DNA from: Dugong dugon
Lineage: Eukaryota > Chordata > Mammalia > Sirenia > Dugongidae
Direction of reading: 5' to 3'
DNA length: 64,000 nucleotides
Assembly (NCBI GenBank): GCA_030035585.1
Contig: CM057480.1
Location: 2,029,001 to 2,093,000, forward strand
Made by a program: the position numbers and the translations under genes. The notes below the pieces were generated by a model. It did not search any database, was not told the DNA's origin, and saw nothing but the letters and a program-made list of their open reading frames with translations. Of the stretch, positions 1-12,200 are shown in pieces (position 1 is the stretch's first letter; the number at the start of each line of letters is the position of its first letter).

Positions 1-77
1 GACTGGCACCACGGGGTGATGCTGGTCTGTTGTGGGATCACCTCAGGCCTCAGACCCCAGCCCTACCCCAGGCTCAC

Positions 78-208
78 CTGCTGTCAGAGCCCTCCATAGA
101 GATGGCGATGGTCACTTGCAGTCCCTGGGCTTTCCCAGAGATGCCCAGTACCAGTGGCTTATTCATGCCTGACACATGACAAGGGAGGGCCAGATCTGTT
201 AGCTCTTC
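78..208 (-). CDS. DLEC1: DLEC1 exon 22 (residues 1045-1088)
   Basis: The acceptor ttcttgtag precedes GAAGAGCTA. Product [20 protein letters not shown], then [20 protein letters not shown] and SDS. Donor AGCAG|gtgagc, phase 2. Bases 1-77 are the start of intron 22; I see no further exon in the window. Confidence 0.95.
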
Positions 209-3200
209 CTACAAGAAAAGCCCACGCAAGGTCACGTCACTCCAGGGAGACCCAGGGCTGGGGCCTCAAGAAGATGTTCCTGACAGTCTTCCACAGCAGG
301 GGTGGTGGCCATGGGGTGGCTCAACGCAAAGGCCTCAACCTCCTCTCTGCAGGCTCATCTGTCTGGAAGGATTCCCTAGTCTCTCCAGCAAGCACTGTCC
401 ACAGGCCTAGTCCGGGAGCTCAGCCCACGCCCCTCCTGCTCTTTCCTCAGGGCTCACTTCTAAGTCTGCCCCAGATATGTGGGCAGGCCGACATGAAGTG
501 AGACTTCTCAAAGTGGACCTCTGGAGAAGCCACACATTTTATTTTGATTTGAATCTCCTTCTGGGAGCTGCCTTCGACAAGGTCAGCACAGAATCCACAC
601 CCTCCCTGAGCTCCACGCTAGCTGTGGGCCCATCTGCCCATCACCCCAGAGCTCAGGGCTCAGCTGTGCAGGAAAGCCCACTGTCCCCACGTTTGTCAGT
701 GAGGAACTGGGATGTGGGTCTACAAGTCTCTGTGAGGAAGAAGTTACACCTTCCCACAAGAATGATAAAGGCGGAGCCAGGGCCCAGTACTGAGTGTGTT
801 CTGTCCTGGTGGCCTTCCAATGGGCCACTGTGGGGAGAATGATTGTCCTTCAGGAGGAAGCTGCCCAGCAGTTGGCCTCCCCCAGCAGCACTCTGCACAG
901 GGCCTGCCCTGAGAGGCAGCTCTGCTCTGGATCTCTGGGAAAACTGGGAAGCTGGACCCATCTGTGCCACAAAGAATGGCCAGGTGAGGCTAACGTTGTT
1001 GCCAAAGGCTGGGCATGGCCAATGGCCATGGGTTTCAGGGCACATCCCAGCCCCTGCTCTTGTGCCCCAGAACAAGCCAGGCAGGAATTGAGACCCAAAT
1101 GCAGGACCAGGAGTGGGGCCTAAGGTGGCACCTCCTGCAGGCACAGGTGCAGAGAGGTGGTGGGGTGCCCTCCCTGTCTCTCAGGCCCCTCACTGCCTTA
1201 CCTGGGTATGAACAGTTAGTGCCACGTTGAGCTGGCGCTCCTCACTGGGACCCAGTGTGCCACGTTTAGGGGAGACTGTCACTGTGCAGAGGGCTGCTTG
1301 GTGCCCCAGGAGCTGGCAGACACATGGGCGGGCCGGATGTCACATGCTGGGCTCCCAGTGTCCTGAGAGCGTGCTCAGCCAGACCAACAGGGCTGGGTGC
1401 TCACATTGGGAGATAAACCACAGCTCCTCTCCTCCCCTACCCCAGGTGGACTAAGCAAGCTGCCCCGAGAGGCCCAGACTGATGGGGAGCCGAGGGCAGC
1501 TGCCTCTGCTGCACGCGGATGAGGCTCCATCTGCCATGGCACTCAGAGCAAGCTCCACAGCCAGCCTGAAGGGAAGTGCCACACCTGGGCTCCCAGCAGT
1601 TGCGCATCTCAGGGTACACTGCCTGGGAGGGCATGCTGTGCTCACTAGAGACCCCGTCTCGGGCGGGGGACAGAGATTCTCTGAAGGCAGGACAAGAAAG
1701 AGTCGAACCAGATGTGCTGCTCCTTTGAGGAACTAAGCTTTTGGGGGGCATTATGGGGAGAGGGACAGGCTGAGGGGGAGGCTGAGAATCTGTTCCGAGG
1801 GGCAGCTGAGGGGAACATCCCCCTCCACATGCACCTTTTTGCTGAGGGCCGCAGGCCTGGGGGCCTGACAGTGTGGGCTCACTTACCTTGCCCCACTGGA
1901 ACCGGGTGGGCAGGAGCGTGCCATTGATGAGCATGATGGCTGCCTTTGTGGGCACACCCAGGTAGAAGTTGCTGACCTCCACGTGGCTGCTCTGCAGGTA
2001 CACGTGGGGCTTCTGAACCTCAGCATACACAGGAAGGTAGCTGGAACACAAGAGTGCCCTGTTGTGTGGAGACAGGGCTCGCCAAGGCCACACCGCGAGG
2101 CAGGCTGGAACGCCCCATGCCAAGAGCCAAGTGTTGTGTATCTACGGCGAGAGTACAGCGGAAGGTTCTAGTCTCCACAGCACAGGCTGGGAAGGATGCA
2201 AAGGGTGCAGAGACTTTGGCAGCTAACACTACTGTACAAGACTATGCCCACTCTGCAGTCCAGAAGCCAGTAGAAACGGCCACAAAGAACTGGGAAATGC
2301 TCTGTCTGCGTGCTCTACCCATGGAAGTATGTCTGAATGCTTTGATGGAGGTGTCCATGGAAGGAAGGAAGAAAGGAGGTGTCATGGATTGAATTGTGTC
2401 CCCCCAAAATACGTGTCAACCTGGTTAGGCCATGATTCCCAGTATTGTGTGGTTGTCCTCCATTTTGTGATTGTAATTTTATGTTAAAGAGGATTAGGGC
2501 AGGATTGTAACACCCTTACTAAGGTCACATCCCTGATCCAATGTAAAGAGAGTTTCCCTAAGGTGTGGCCTGCACCACCTTTTATCTTATAAGAGATAAA
2601 AGGAAAGGGAAGCAAGCTGAACGGTGGTGGGGGGACCTATTACCACCAAAAAAGCAACACCGGGAGGAGAGCACGTCCCTTGGACTCGAGGTTCCCGTGC
2701 AGAGAAGCTCCCAGACCAAGGGAAGATTGATGACATGGACCTTCCTCCAGAGCCAACAGAAAGGGAAAGCCTTCTCCTGGAGCTGAAACCCTGAATTTGG
2801 ACTTGTAGCCTACTAGACTGTGAGAAAATAAATTTCTCTTTGTTAAAGCCATCCACTTGTGGTATTTCTGTTACAGCAGCACTAGGTGACTAAGACAGGA
2901 GGGAACGAAGGGAGGGAAGAGGGAAAGCTGGTTACCAGAAGCCAACTCCAACTGTTACCTAGTGAGAAGATGCCCTGCTGTTTGGGGATGTGAGGGCCCC
3001 AGGAAGCACCTCAGTAGACGGCATTTACTACTCACTACTCCTTCCCCGTAAGAGGACTACGTAGTTTGCACACAGCCAGGGGATCTGCAGTGCCTCCCTG
3101 GAGACAGAACGTACTTTTCTCTGCCAGTGTCACGCTTAGCCACCTGATTTGCTTTGGCATATGATAAGACATGACATCCACCCCGCTAAGCAGAAATTTC

Positions 3201-6200
3201 AGGGATACTGGAAGTTTCTACCAGCCCTCTTGCTCTTGTTCACACCTGGAGTAGAGTTGTAATGCCTTTCATGTACAGTTGGCAAAACACAAGTATGTAT
3301 TCTGGCAAGACACATGGATTTTGAAGTTGCTTTGTCACACAGCATTAGCTAGTGAAAGCTAACTATTAAAAGGGCAGAGTCAAAAACATATGGAATTGTT
3401 GTTAAGTTTACAGTCAGTCAGAAAAATACAATGAATACAAGATATTGTTTTTCTTCTAGAGTGGTCAAAATTAAAAAGATTAATAGGAAATGTTGGCAAA
3501 GATGCATATTCATTCTGTTAAGTTTGTAAAGGGAAGGTCTTTGTAGAAAGCAATTTGGCAGTATCTATCAAAATTAAAAACAAATATACAGGTAGGAATA
3601 GTCAAGACATTCTGAAGAAGAATAGGATGGGAAGAATTGCTTTATCAAACATTAAGAACGCTTGTTTAAAAAAAGAATACTGGTGTCATGGACTGTATTG
3701 TGTCCCCCCAAACAATGTGTGTATCAATTTGGCTGGGCCATGACTCCTGGTATTATGTGACTGTCCACCGTTTTGTTATCTGTTGTGATCCTCCTGTATG
3801 TTAAATCCTGCCTCTATGACGTTAGTGAGGGGGGATGGGCAGCAGTTGTGTTTGAACCTACCTTTCCGTGAAGAAATAAATTTCTCTTTGTTAAAGCCAT
3901 TCACTTGTGGTGTTTCTGTTACAGCAGCACTAGAGAACTAAGACAGCTTGTAAAGCTACTAAGACATCAATGGAGCCGAACGACTGCCCAGAAACAGAAC
4001 CACATGCAGGGAAAATGAATTTATGAGAGTAGTAGGGTTGTAGATTAGTGGGGAAAGGATGAACTTTTCACTAACCAGTATTAGGACAATCGGTTGTCCA
4101 CAGGGGGAAAAATTAGGACGTCCACCTCATAAAATACAAAAAAGGAGATAATTCCATGTGAATACATATCTAAATATAAAAGGTTAATACCAACAACTTT
4201 CAGAAAACAAAATATAAGAAAATATCTTTATGACCTCAGGGTAGGAAGGATTTTTTAAAGGATAACTCATAAAGGTCAGGCTAGAAAGGAAAAGATTGAC
4301 ACATTTGTTACAGTAAAATTAAGAATTTCTGTTTAATCAAAAGATATCATACAGATATGAAGGCTGAGTCAATATTCTAAAATCAATCACATAATCCACC
4401 ATATTAACAGGCTAAAGAAGAAAAATCATATGAACACATAATTTGAAGCAGAAAAGGTACTAGACAACATCCAACACTCACTTAAAATCAAAAACTCTCA
4501 CAGAGAAAGAAAAACTTCCTCAAATTGACAAAGCACCTCTAAAAAAGACCTACAGATTACATCACACTTAATGGTGGATGAATGAATACTTTCTCCCTAA
4601 TCACGGGAACAAGGCAAAGATGGCTGCTCTCACCACTGTTATTCAACAGTGCTGGAAGTTCCAGCCCATGCTATAAGGCAGGAACAAGAAATAAAAGGCA
4701 TTGGATTGGAAAGGAAGAAACGAAACTGTCCCTACTTACAGATGATATAATTGTCTACAAAGAAAATGCCAATGAACCTACCCAAAAAAAAAAAAAAAAA
4801 AAACAAAAACAAAAAAAAAAACCTCCTAGAACTAATAAGTGAGTTTGTGAGTTTAGAAAGATTGCAGGATACAATTCCAATGCACAAAAATCAACTGCAT
4901 TTCTATATACTAAGAACAAACACATGGAAGCCAAAATTAAAAACCCAATACTATTTACAATTGCTCCAAAGAAAATGAAGAATTTACAAATCTAGCAAAA
5001 CACGTACAGGATATGTATGCTAAAAATTACAAAACAGTAATGAAAGAAAGCAAAGAAAATCTAAATAAATGGAGAAGTCCTTGAGTAGTACAAATGGTTA
5101 AGCATCCTGCTACTAACCAAAAGGACGGTAGTTTGAATTCACTCAGAGGCACCTTGGAAGAAAGGCCTGGCAATCTACTTCTGGAAAATCACAGTCATTG
5201 AAAATCCCATGGAGCACAGTTCTACTCTGACACATGGGGTCTCCATAAGCAGCAATCAACTAGATGGCAACCGGTTTAATCGCACTAAACAAATGGGAAG
5301 ACATACCATGTTCATGGATTAGAAGATTCAACATAGTCAAGGTGTCAATTCTCCCTAAATTGATTTATAGTTTTAACACAATTTTTATCAAACCCTCAGC
5401 AACATTTTTTTTTTGTAGATGTCTTAAGTTATCTAGTGCTGCTACAACAGAAATACCACAAGCAGATGGCTTTAACGAAAAGAAATTTATTTTCTCACAG
5501 TGTAGGAGGCTACAAGTCTGAATTCAGGGTGTCAGCTCTAGGGGAAGGCTTTCTCTCTGTTGGCTCTGGAGGAAGGTCTTTGTCATCAATCTTTCCCTGG
5601 TCTAAGAGCTTCTCAGTGCACAGACCCCAGGTCCAAAGGATATGCTCTGTTCCTGGCTCTTCTCAGTGGTAGGAGGTCCTCCCTCCTCTCTGCTCTCTTC
5701 TCTCTTTTATATCTCAAATAAAGAGACTGACTCAAGATACAACCTAATCCTGTAGACCAAATCCTGCCTTTTATCCTGCCTCATTAACATCATAGAGGTT
5801 AGGATTTACAACACGTAGGATAATCACATCAGATCACAAAATGGTGGACAACCACACATCACTGGGAATCATAGCCCAGCCAATTTGACACATATTTTGA
5901 GGGGACACAATTCAATCCATAACAGTAGACATGTTGTTGTTTGGTTGTTTGGTGCTGTTGAGTTGGTTCTGACTCACAGCAACCCTATATACAACAGAAC
6001 AAAACACTGCCCAGTTCTGCGCCATCCTCACAATCACTATGCTTGAGCCTACTGTTGCAGCCACTGAGTCAATCCATCTCATTGAGGGTCTTCCTCTTTT
6101 TCGCTGACCCTCTACTTTACCAAGTATAATATCCTTATCCAGGGACTGGTCCCTCCTGATAACATGTCCAAAGCATGTGAGACGTAGCCTCGCCATCCTC

Positions 6201-9200
6201 GCCATCCTTGCTTCTAAGAAACATTCTGGTTGTACTTCTTCCAAGACAGATTTGTTCATTCTTCTGGCAGTCCATGGTATATTCAGTATTCTTCACCAAC
6301 ACCACAATTCAAAGACATCTCCGGTCTTCCTTATTCATCGTCCAGCTTTCTCATGCATACGAAGCAAATGAAAACACCATGGCTTAGGTCTGGCGCACCT
6401 TAGTCCTCAAAGTGATATCTTTGCTCTTTAACACTTTAAAGAAGTCTTTTGCAGCAGGTTTGCCAAATGCAATACATCATTTGATTTCTTGACTGCTGCT
6501 TCCATGGGTGTTGACTGTGCATCCAAGTAAAATGAAATCCTTGGCAACTTCAATCTTTTCACCATTTATCATGATGTTGCTTATTGGTCCAGTGTGAGGA
6601 TTTCTGTCGTCTTTGTGTAGAGGTGAAACCCATACTGAAGGCTGTGGTCTTTGAGCTTCATCAGTAAGTGCTTCAAGTCCTCTTCACTTTCAGCAAGTAA
6701 GGTTGTGTCATCTGCATAACGTAGGTTGTTAATGAGCCTTCCTTCAATCCTGATGCCCCATGCTTCTTCATATAGACCAGTTTCTCAGATTATTTGCTCA
6801 GCATACAGATTGAACACGTATGGTGAAAGGATACAACCCGGATTTTAAACCATGCAGTATCCCCTTGTTCTGTCTGAATGACTGCCTCTTGTTCTATGTA
6901 CAGGTTCCTCGTGAGCACAATTAAGTGTTCTGGAATTCCTATTCTTTGCAAAGTTATCCATAATTTGTTATGATCCACACAGTTGAATGCCTTTGTGTAG
7001 TCAATAAAACACAGGTAAACATCTTTCTGACATTCTCTGCTTTCAGCCAAAGTCCATCTAACATCAGCAATGATACCCCTCATTCCACGTTCTCTTCTGA
7101 ATCTGGCTCGAATTTCTGGCAGTTCCTTGTCGGTGTACTTCTGCAATCATTTTTTAATTATCTTCAGCAAAATTTTACTTGTATGTGCTATTAAAGATAT
7201 TGTTCAATAATTTCTGCTTTCTGTTGGATCACCTTTCTTTAGAATGAGCACAAATATAGATCTCTTCCAGTCAGTTGGCCAGGTAACTGTCTTCCAAATT
7301 TCCTGGCACAGACGAGTGAGTGCTTCCAGCATTGTACCTGTTTGTTGAAACATCTCAATTAGTATTCTGTCAATTCCTGGAGCCTTGTTTTTCGCCAATG
7401 CCTTCAATGCAGCTTGAACTTCTTCCTTCCATACCATTGGTTCTTGATCATATGCTACCTCCTGAAATGGCTGAACTTCGACCAATTCTTTTTGACACAC
7501 TCTGTGTATTCCTTCCACCGTCCATATTGGTAATCATGAAAAAGCACGTTCAAATGAGACACCGATGGTGTATTTTTCTTTCATCAGATGGTCAGAGCAT
7601 AAAAGGTCAGATACATTTATCATTGTGAGAGTGTGGGGAAATGGGTACCGTCATAAACTATAAACCAAAAAAACCAACCAGTTTACTGTCGAGTTGATTC
7701 CAAGTCATTCATGGCAACCTCATATGTTGCAGGGTATTAATTATGCTCCATGAGGTTTTCGTGGCTGTGACCTTTCAGAGCAGATCACCAAGCATTTCTT
7801 CTGAGGCACCTCTGGGTGAATTCAAATCTCCAGCCTTTCAGTTAGTAGTCACACGCTTAACCTTCTGTGCTACCCAGGGAACCCCTCATACCTTCTAGGT
7901 GGAAGTATAAAGTGCACCGTCTTTTAGAGCAGATAATTCAAGAATATTTATAAAGATTTAAAATGCGGGGGGAGGGGCAAGATGGCGCTCTAGGCAGAAA
8001 CACCACGCCGTCCCTCCACAGCAAAGATCCGAAAAACTAAGCCTAACAGAGAATCAACAATCCTGAAACCCTAGAACACCAAATGAAGAGATAAAGAACT
8101 CAGCCAAACACCAAACGGAGTGAGAATACTAAAAGACAGCGGAGAGCGAGGAGAGACTCAGGCAGAGATTCCTTACCAGCTAACGCAGCGCGGATCCACC
8201 ATCTTGGATTCCTATCGGAGACCAGCAAACAGGAGAGCAGCCTTGCAGAGCATCTGGCCGGAGACAGAACGACCGGTAAACTGCGGTGCGCGCTCTCCCA
8301 CCACCCACCCCTCTCCGCCTCAGCTGGGGATCCCCTGCTTTCCGTGGCCAGGGTCCCTGGGCTGGGGGGTGCTGGTGCTTGGATTCCGCGCGCCTGGGCT
8401 GGCGGCTTTCTGGGAGCCGTTTGCTGGCAGCTAGCGAACCTTTCTCTGCCGCCTCCCCCTCCTTTTGCCTGGGTGCCTGGTTCCGAGTGCCGTCTCTGCT
8501 CTCTCCTGCGGGGCTGTAGGGCTGCGTGCGGGCGTGTGGCTGTTTCTAGGTCTGGGCTCCCGCGTGGGTGGGATCCCCAGGCCTTTGTTCATTGGCCCCT
8601 CTGCTTTCCGTGGCCGGAGTCCCTGAGCAGGGGGGCGCCGGTGCTTGGATTCCGCGCGCCAGGGCTGGAGGCTTTCTGGGAGCCGTTTGCTGGCACCTAG
8701 CAAAACTTTTTCTTCCGCCTCCCCCTCCTTTTGCCTGGGTGCCTGGTTCCGAGTGCTGTCTCTGCTCTCTCCTGCGGGGCTGTAGGGCTGCGTGCGGGCG
8801 TGTGGCTGTTTCTAGGTCTGGGCCCCCGCATGGGTGGGATCCCGGGGCCTTTGTTCGTTCGCCCCTCTGCTTTCCGTGGCCGGAGTCCCTGAGCAGGGGG
8901 GCGCCGGTGCTTGGATTCCGCGCGCCCGGGCTGGAGGCTTTCTGGGAGCCATTTGCTGGCACCTAGCGAACCTTTTTCTGCCGCCTCCCCCTCCTTTTGC
9001 CTGGGTGCCTGGTTCCGAGTGCCGTCTCTGCTCTCTCCTGCGGGGCTGTAGGGCTGCGTGCGGGCGTGTGGCTGTTTCTAGGTCTGGGCTCCCGCGTGGG
9101 TGGGATCCCGGGGCCTTTGTTTGTTCGCCCCTCTGCTTTCCGTGGCCGGAGTCCCTGAGCTGGGGGGCGCCGGTGCTTGGATTCCGCGCGCCCGGGCGGG

Positions 9201-12200
9201 GGGCTTTCTGGGAGCCGTTTGCCGGCCGCTAGCGAGCCTTTTTCTGCCGCCTCCCCCTCCCTTTGCCTGGGTGCCTGGTTCCGAGTGCCGTCTCTGCTCT
9301 CTCCTGCGGGGCTGTAGGGCTGCGTTCGGGCGTGTGGCTGTTTCCAGGTCTGGGCTACCGCGCGGGTGGGATCCTGGGGCCTTTGTTCGTTGGCCCCTCT
9401 GCTTTCCGTGGCCACGGTCACTTAAGCCCGAGACTACTGGCTTCTTGGAATTCGCGCCCCTGAGTGGGGGCTCTCTGGGTCCCATTTGTAGGCACTGACT
9501 GCTGGTGTTGCCCTTTTTTTTTTTTTTTCTCTCAATTTTATTTTTCTTCCTTTTTTGATTAGTTTTGTCATCTTTTACCTCTTTTTCTCTTTTGTCTTTC
9601 TTCATTGCTTAATTTCTTGTCTCTCTATCTCTTCCTTCTCTTTCTGATCCCTGAATTCCAGGCGATGTATGCCTCTGTACCTTCTGGCCAGGCTGAGCTG
9701 TGAAAATTGAGACCGACTCCCCCAGACCTCATAGCTGCATCGGTGGGATCCCTGGGAAATTTGCAGTTCTTTAACTTTTCTGATTTTTATTTGGTCATTC
9801 TTTCCTTTTCTTTCTCTTCCCCCTTCTGGTTTCCTCCATCCCATAGTCTCTCATCTGTACATTCCAACGACAAGCTCCCCTAGCATTCTTTTATGTTTGT
9901 ACGCTTTTTGCTCCTCCTCCTCTCTCCTTTCTCCCATATCCAGCTTAGCTTCACACATAACCATCTTCCCGCTGCACCCTACCTACCTGCACCGTGCACT
10001 AGACATCACATCACCAAGCGGTGCAGGCACGCCCTATTGGAACCTGCCCAGCACTGACTACCGACCGTCCTGGTGGCTGCGGTGAGTGCCACAAGCAACC
10101 CATCCCAGTGGCTCCTCCTCAACTAGATCTGCCCAGCTGTACACAAGAACGAAAAAAAAAAAAAAATCTACAATCAATAAACAAGAGAAATATCTACTGA
10201 ATGCCCCGAAAACAGCAAACAATATCAAAACATTTACAAAAACAAGACAAGATGGCTCCAATAGGCGTCCAAATTAAAACACCAGATAACTCTCCTGTGG
10301 AAGAAAATGCGCTAGAAGTACCTGATACGGAACTCAAATCACTAATACTCAGAATTTTCCAAGAACTGAGGCAAAAAGCTGACAAACATGAGGAAAAAAT
10401 AGACAAATTTATGGAAAATACAGACAAAAAATTGGAAGAATTCAGGAAGATGATGCAAGAACAAAATGCCAAAATAAATTCACAACTCGAAATTATACAA
10501 AAACAACAATTAGAAATCCAAAAGATAAACAACAAGATTTCAGAAATGGACGGTGTCATAGAAGGGCTGAGAAGTAGATTTGAAACCATGGAAGACAGGA
10601 TCAGTGGAACTGAAGACAAACACTTGGATACAACTCTGTTTCAGGAAAACTCAGAAAAAAGAACAAAGAAAAATGAAGAGACCCTGAGAGTTATGTGGGA
10701 CACAATTAAAAGCAAAAACTTACGAGTGATTGGCATACCAGAACAGGGGGAGAAAACAGAAAACACAGAGAGGATCATTGAGGAACTGCTGACAGAAAAC
10801 TTTCCCAATATCATGAAAGATGAAAAGCTGGTCATCCAAGAAGCTCAATGAACCCCATATAGAAGAGACCCCAAAAGAAAATCACCAAGACATATCATAT
10901 TCACACTCGCTAAAACTAAAGACAAACAAAGAATCCTGAGAGCAGCTCGTGAAAAACAAGAAGTCACATACAGAGGAGAAACAATAAGACTAAGCTCAGA
11001 TTATTCAGCAGAAACCATGCAGGCAAGAAGGCAATGGGATGACATATATAAAATCTTGAAAGAAAAAAATTGTCAGCCAAGAATAATATATCCTGCAAAA
11101 CTCTCATTCAGATTTGATGGTGAAATTAGGTCATTTCCAGATAAACAGAAACTAAAGGAATATGCAAAAGTCAAACCAAACTTACAAGAATTATTAAAGG
11201 GAGTTCTTCGATCTGAGGACAAACAGCTTAAGCCCTCAGGCAGGACCTAGGACCTAGGACGCAGGTTAACATGAACCAGATACCATTCTAGGAACTGAAC
11301 TACAGACGACTTTCCAAAAACAAAAGATATACAACAGGGAATCAGAGAAATCAATCAAAGGATGACAACAACATCAAAACAATGAAAGAGGGAACAAACG
11401 GCATAGGTATAGAACCTTCTAAAGGAGAAGAAGGCAAGGCGATACCAAGTAACGGTAGACTGCTTCAAAATTATAAAGATAAGGGTAAAATTCATGGTAA
11501 CCACAAAAAAAGTTAACAAACCAACTCATAAAAATAAAGACGAAAAACATAAAGTCTCAACAAAAACAAAACCTACAAAAACAAAAGAAATGAACACAAA
11601 ATCCACAAACAAAAGGAACTCAGCACAAGAGAGTAAGAAGAACAAAGAAAACTTCAGCACCACAAAAAAAAGCACTACAAAATGACAGCAACAAATTCAC
11701 ATCTATCAATAATTACACTGAACGTAAATGGACTCAATGCACCCATAAAGCGACGGAGAGTGGCAGAATGGATAAGAAAACAGGATCCATCTATTTGCTG
11801 TCTACAAGAGACACATCTTAGAAACAAAGATGTGAATTTATTAAAAATCAAAGGTTGGAAAAAAATATATCAAGCTAACAACTATCAAAAAAGAGCAGGA
11901 GTGGCAATTCTAATCTCAGATAAAATAGACTTTAAAACAAAATCTACCATAAAAGACAAAGAAGGACACTATATAATGATTAAGGGGATGATCCATCATG
12001 AAGACATAACCATAATAAATATCTATGCACCCAATGACAGGGCTCCAAAATACATTAAAAAAACTCTAACAGCACTGAAAAGAGAAATTGACAGTTCCAC
12101 AATAATAGTAGGAGACTTCAACACACCACTCTCAGTAAAGGACAGAACAACTAAAAAGAAACTCAGCAAAGATACAGAAGACCTAAAGGACACAATCAGC

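Noticed and set aside
1437-2123. A single 228-aa minus-strand protein
   Set aside because: Only 1887-2040 of it is real coding sequence (DLEC1 exon 20); the rest is intron read-through past a canonical donor and acceptor.
8336-9400. Regular direct repeats resembling a CRISPR array
   Set aside because: The units are 266 bp with no unique spacers, the DNA is mammalian, and the array is part of an L1.
8286-9605. Several 118-175 aa ORFs on both strands, repeated every 266 bp
   Set aside because: They are by-products of the CG-rich L1 5' UTR monomers (same peptide shifted by 266 bp, open in several frames), not genes.
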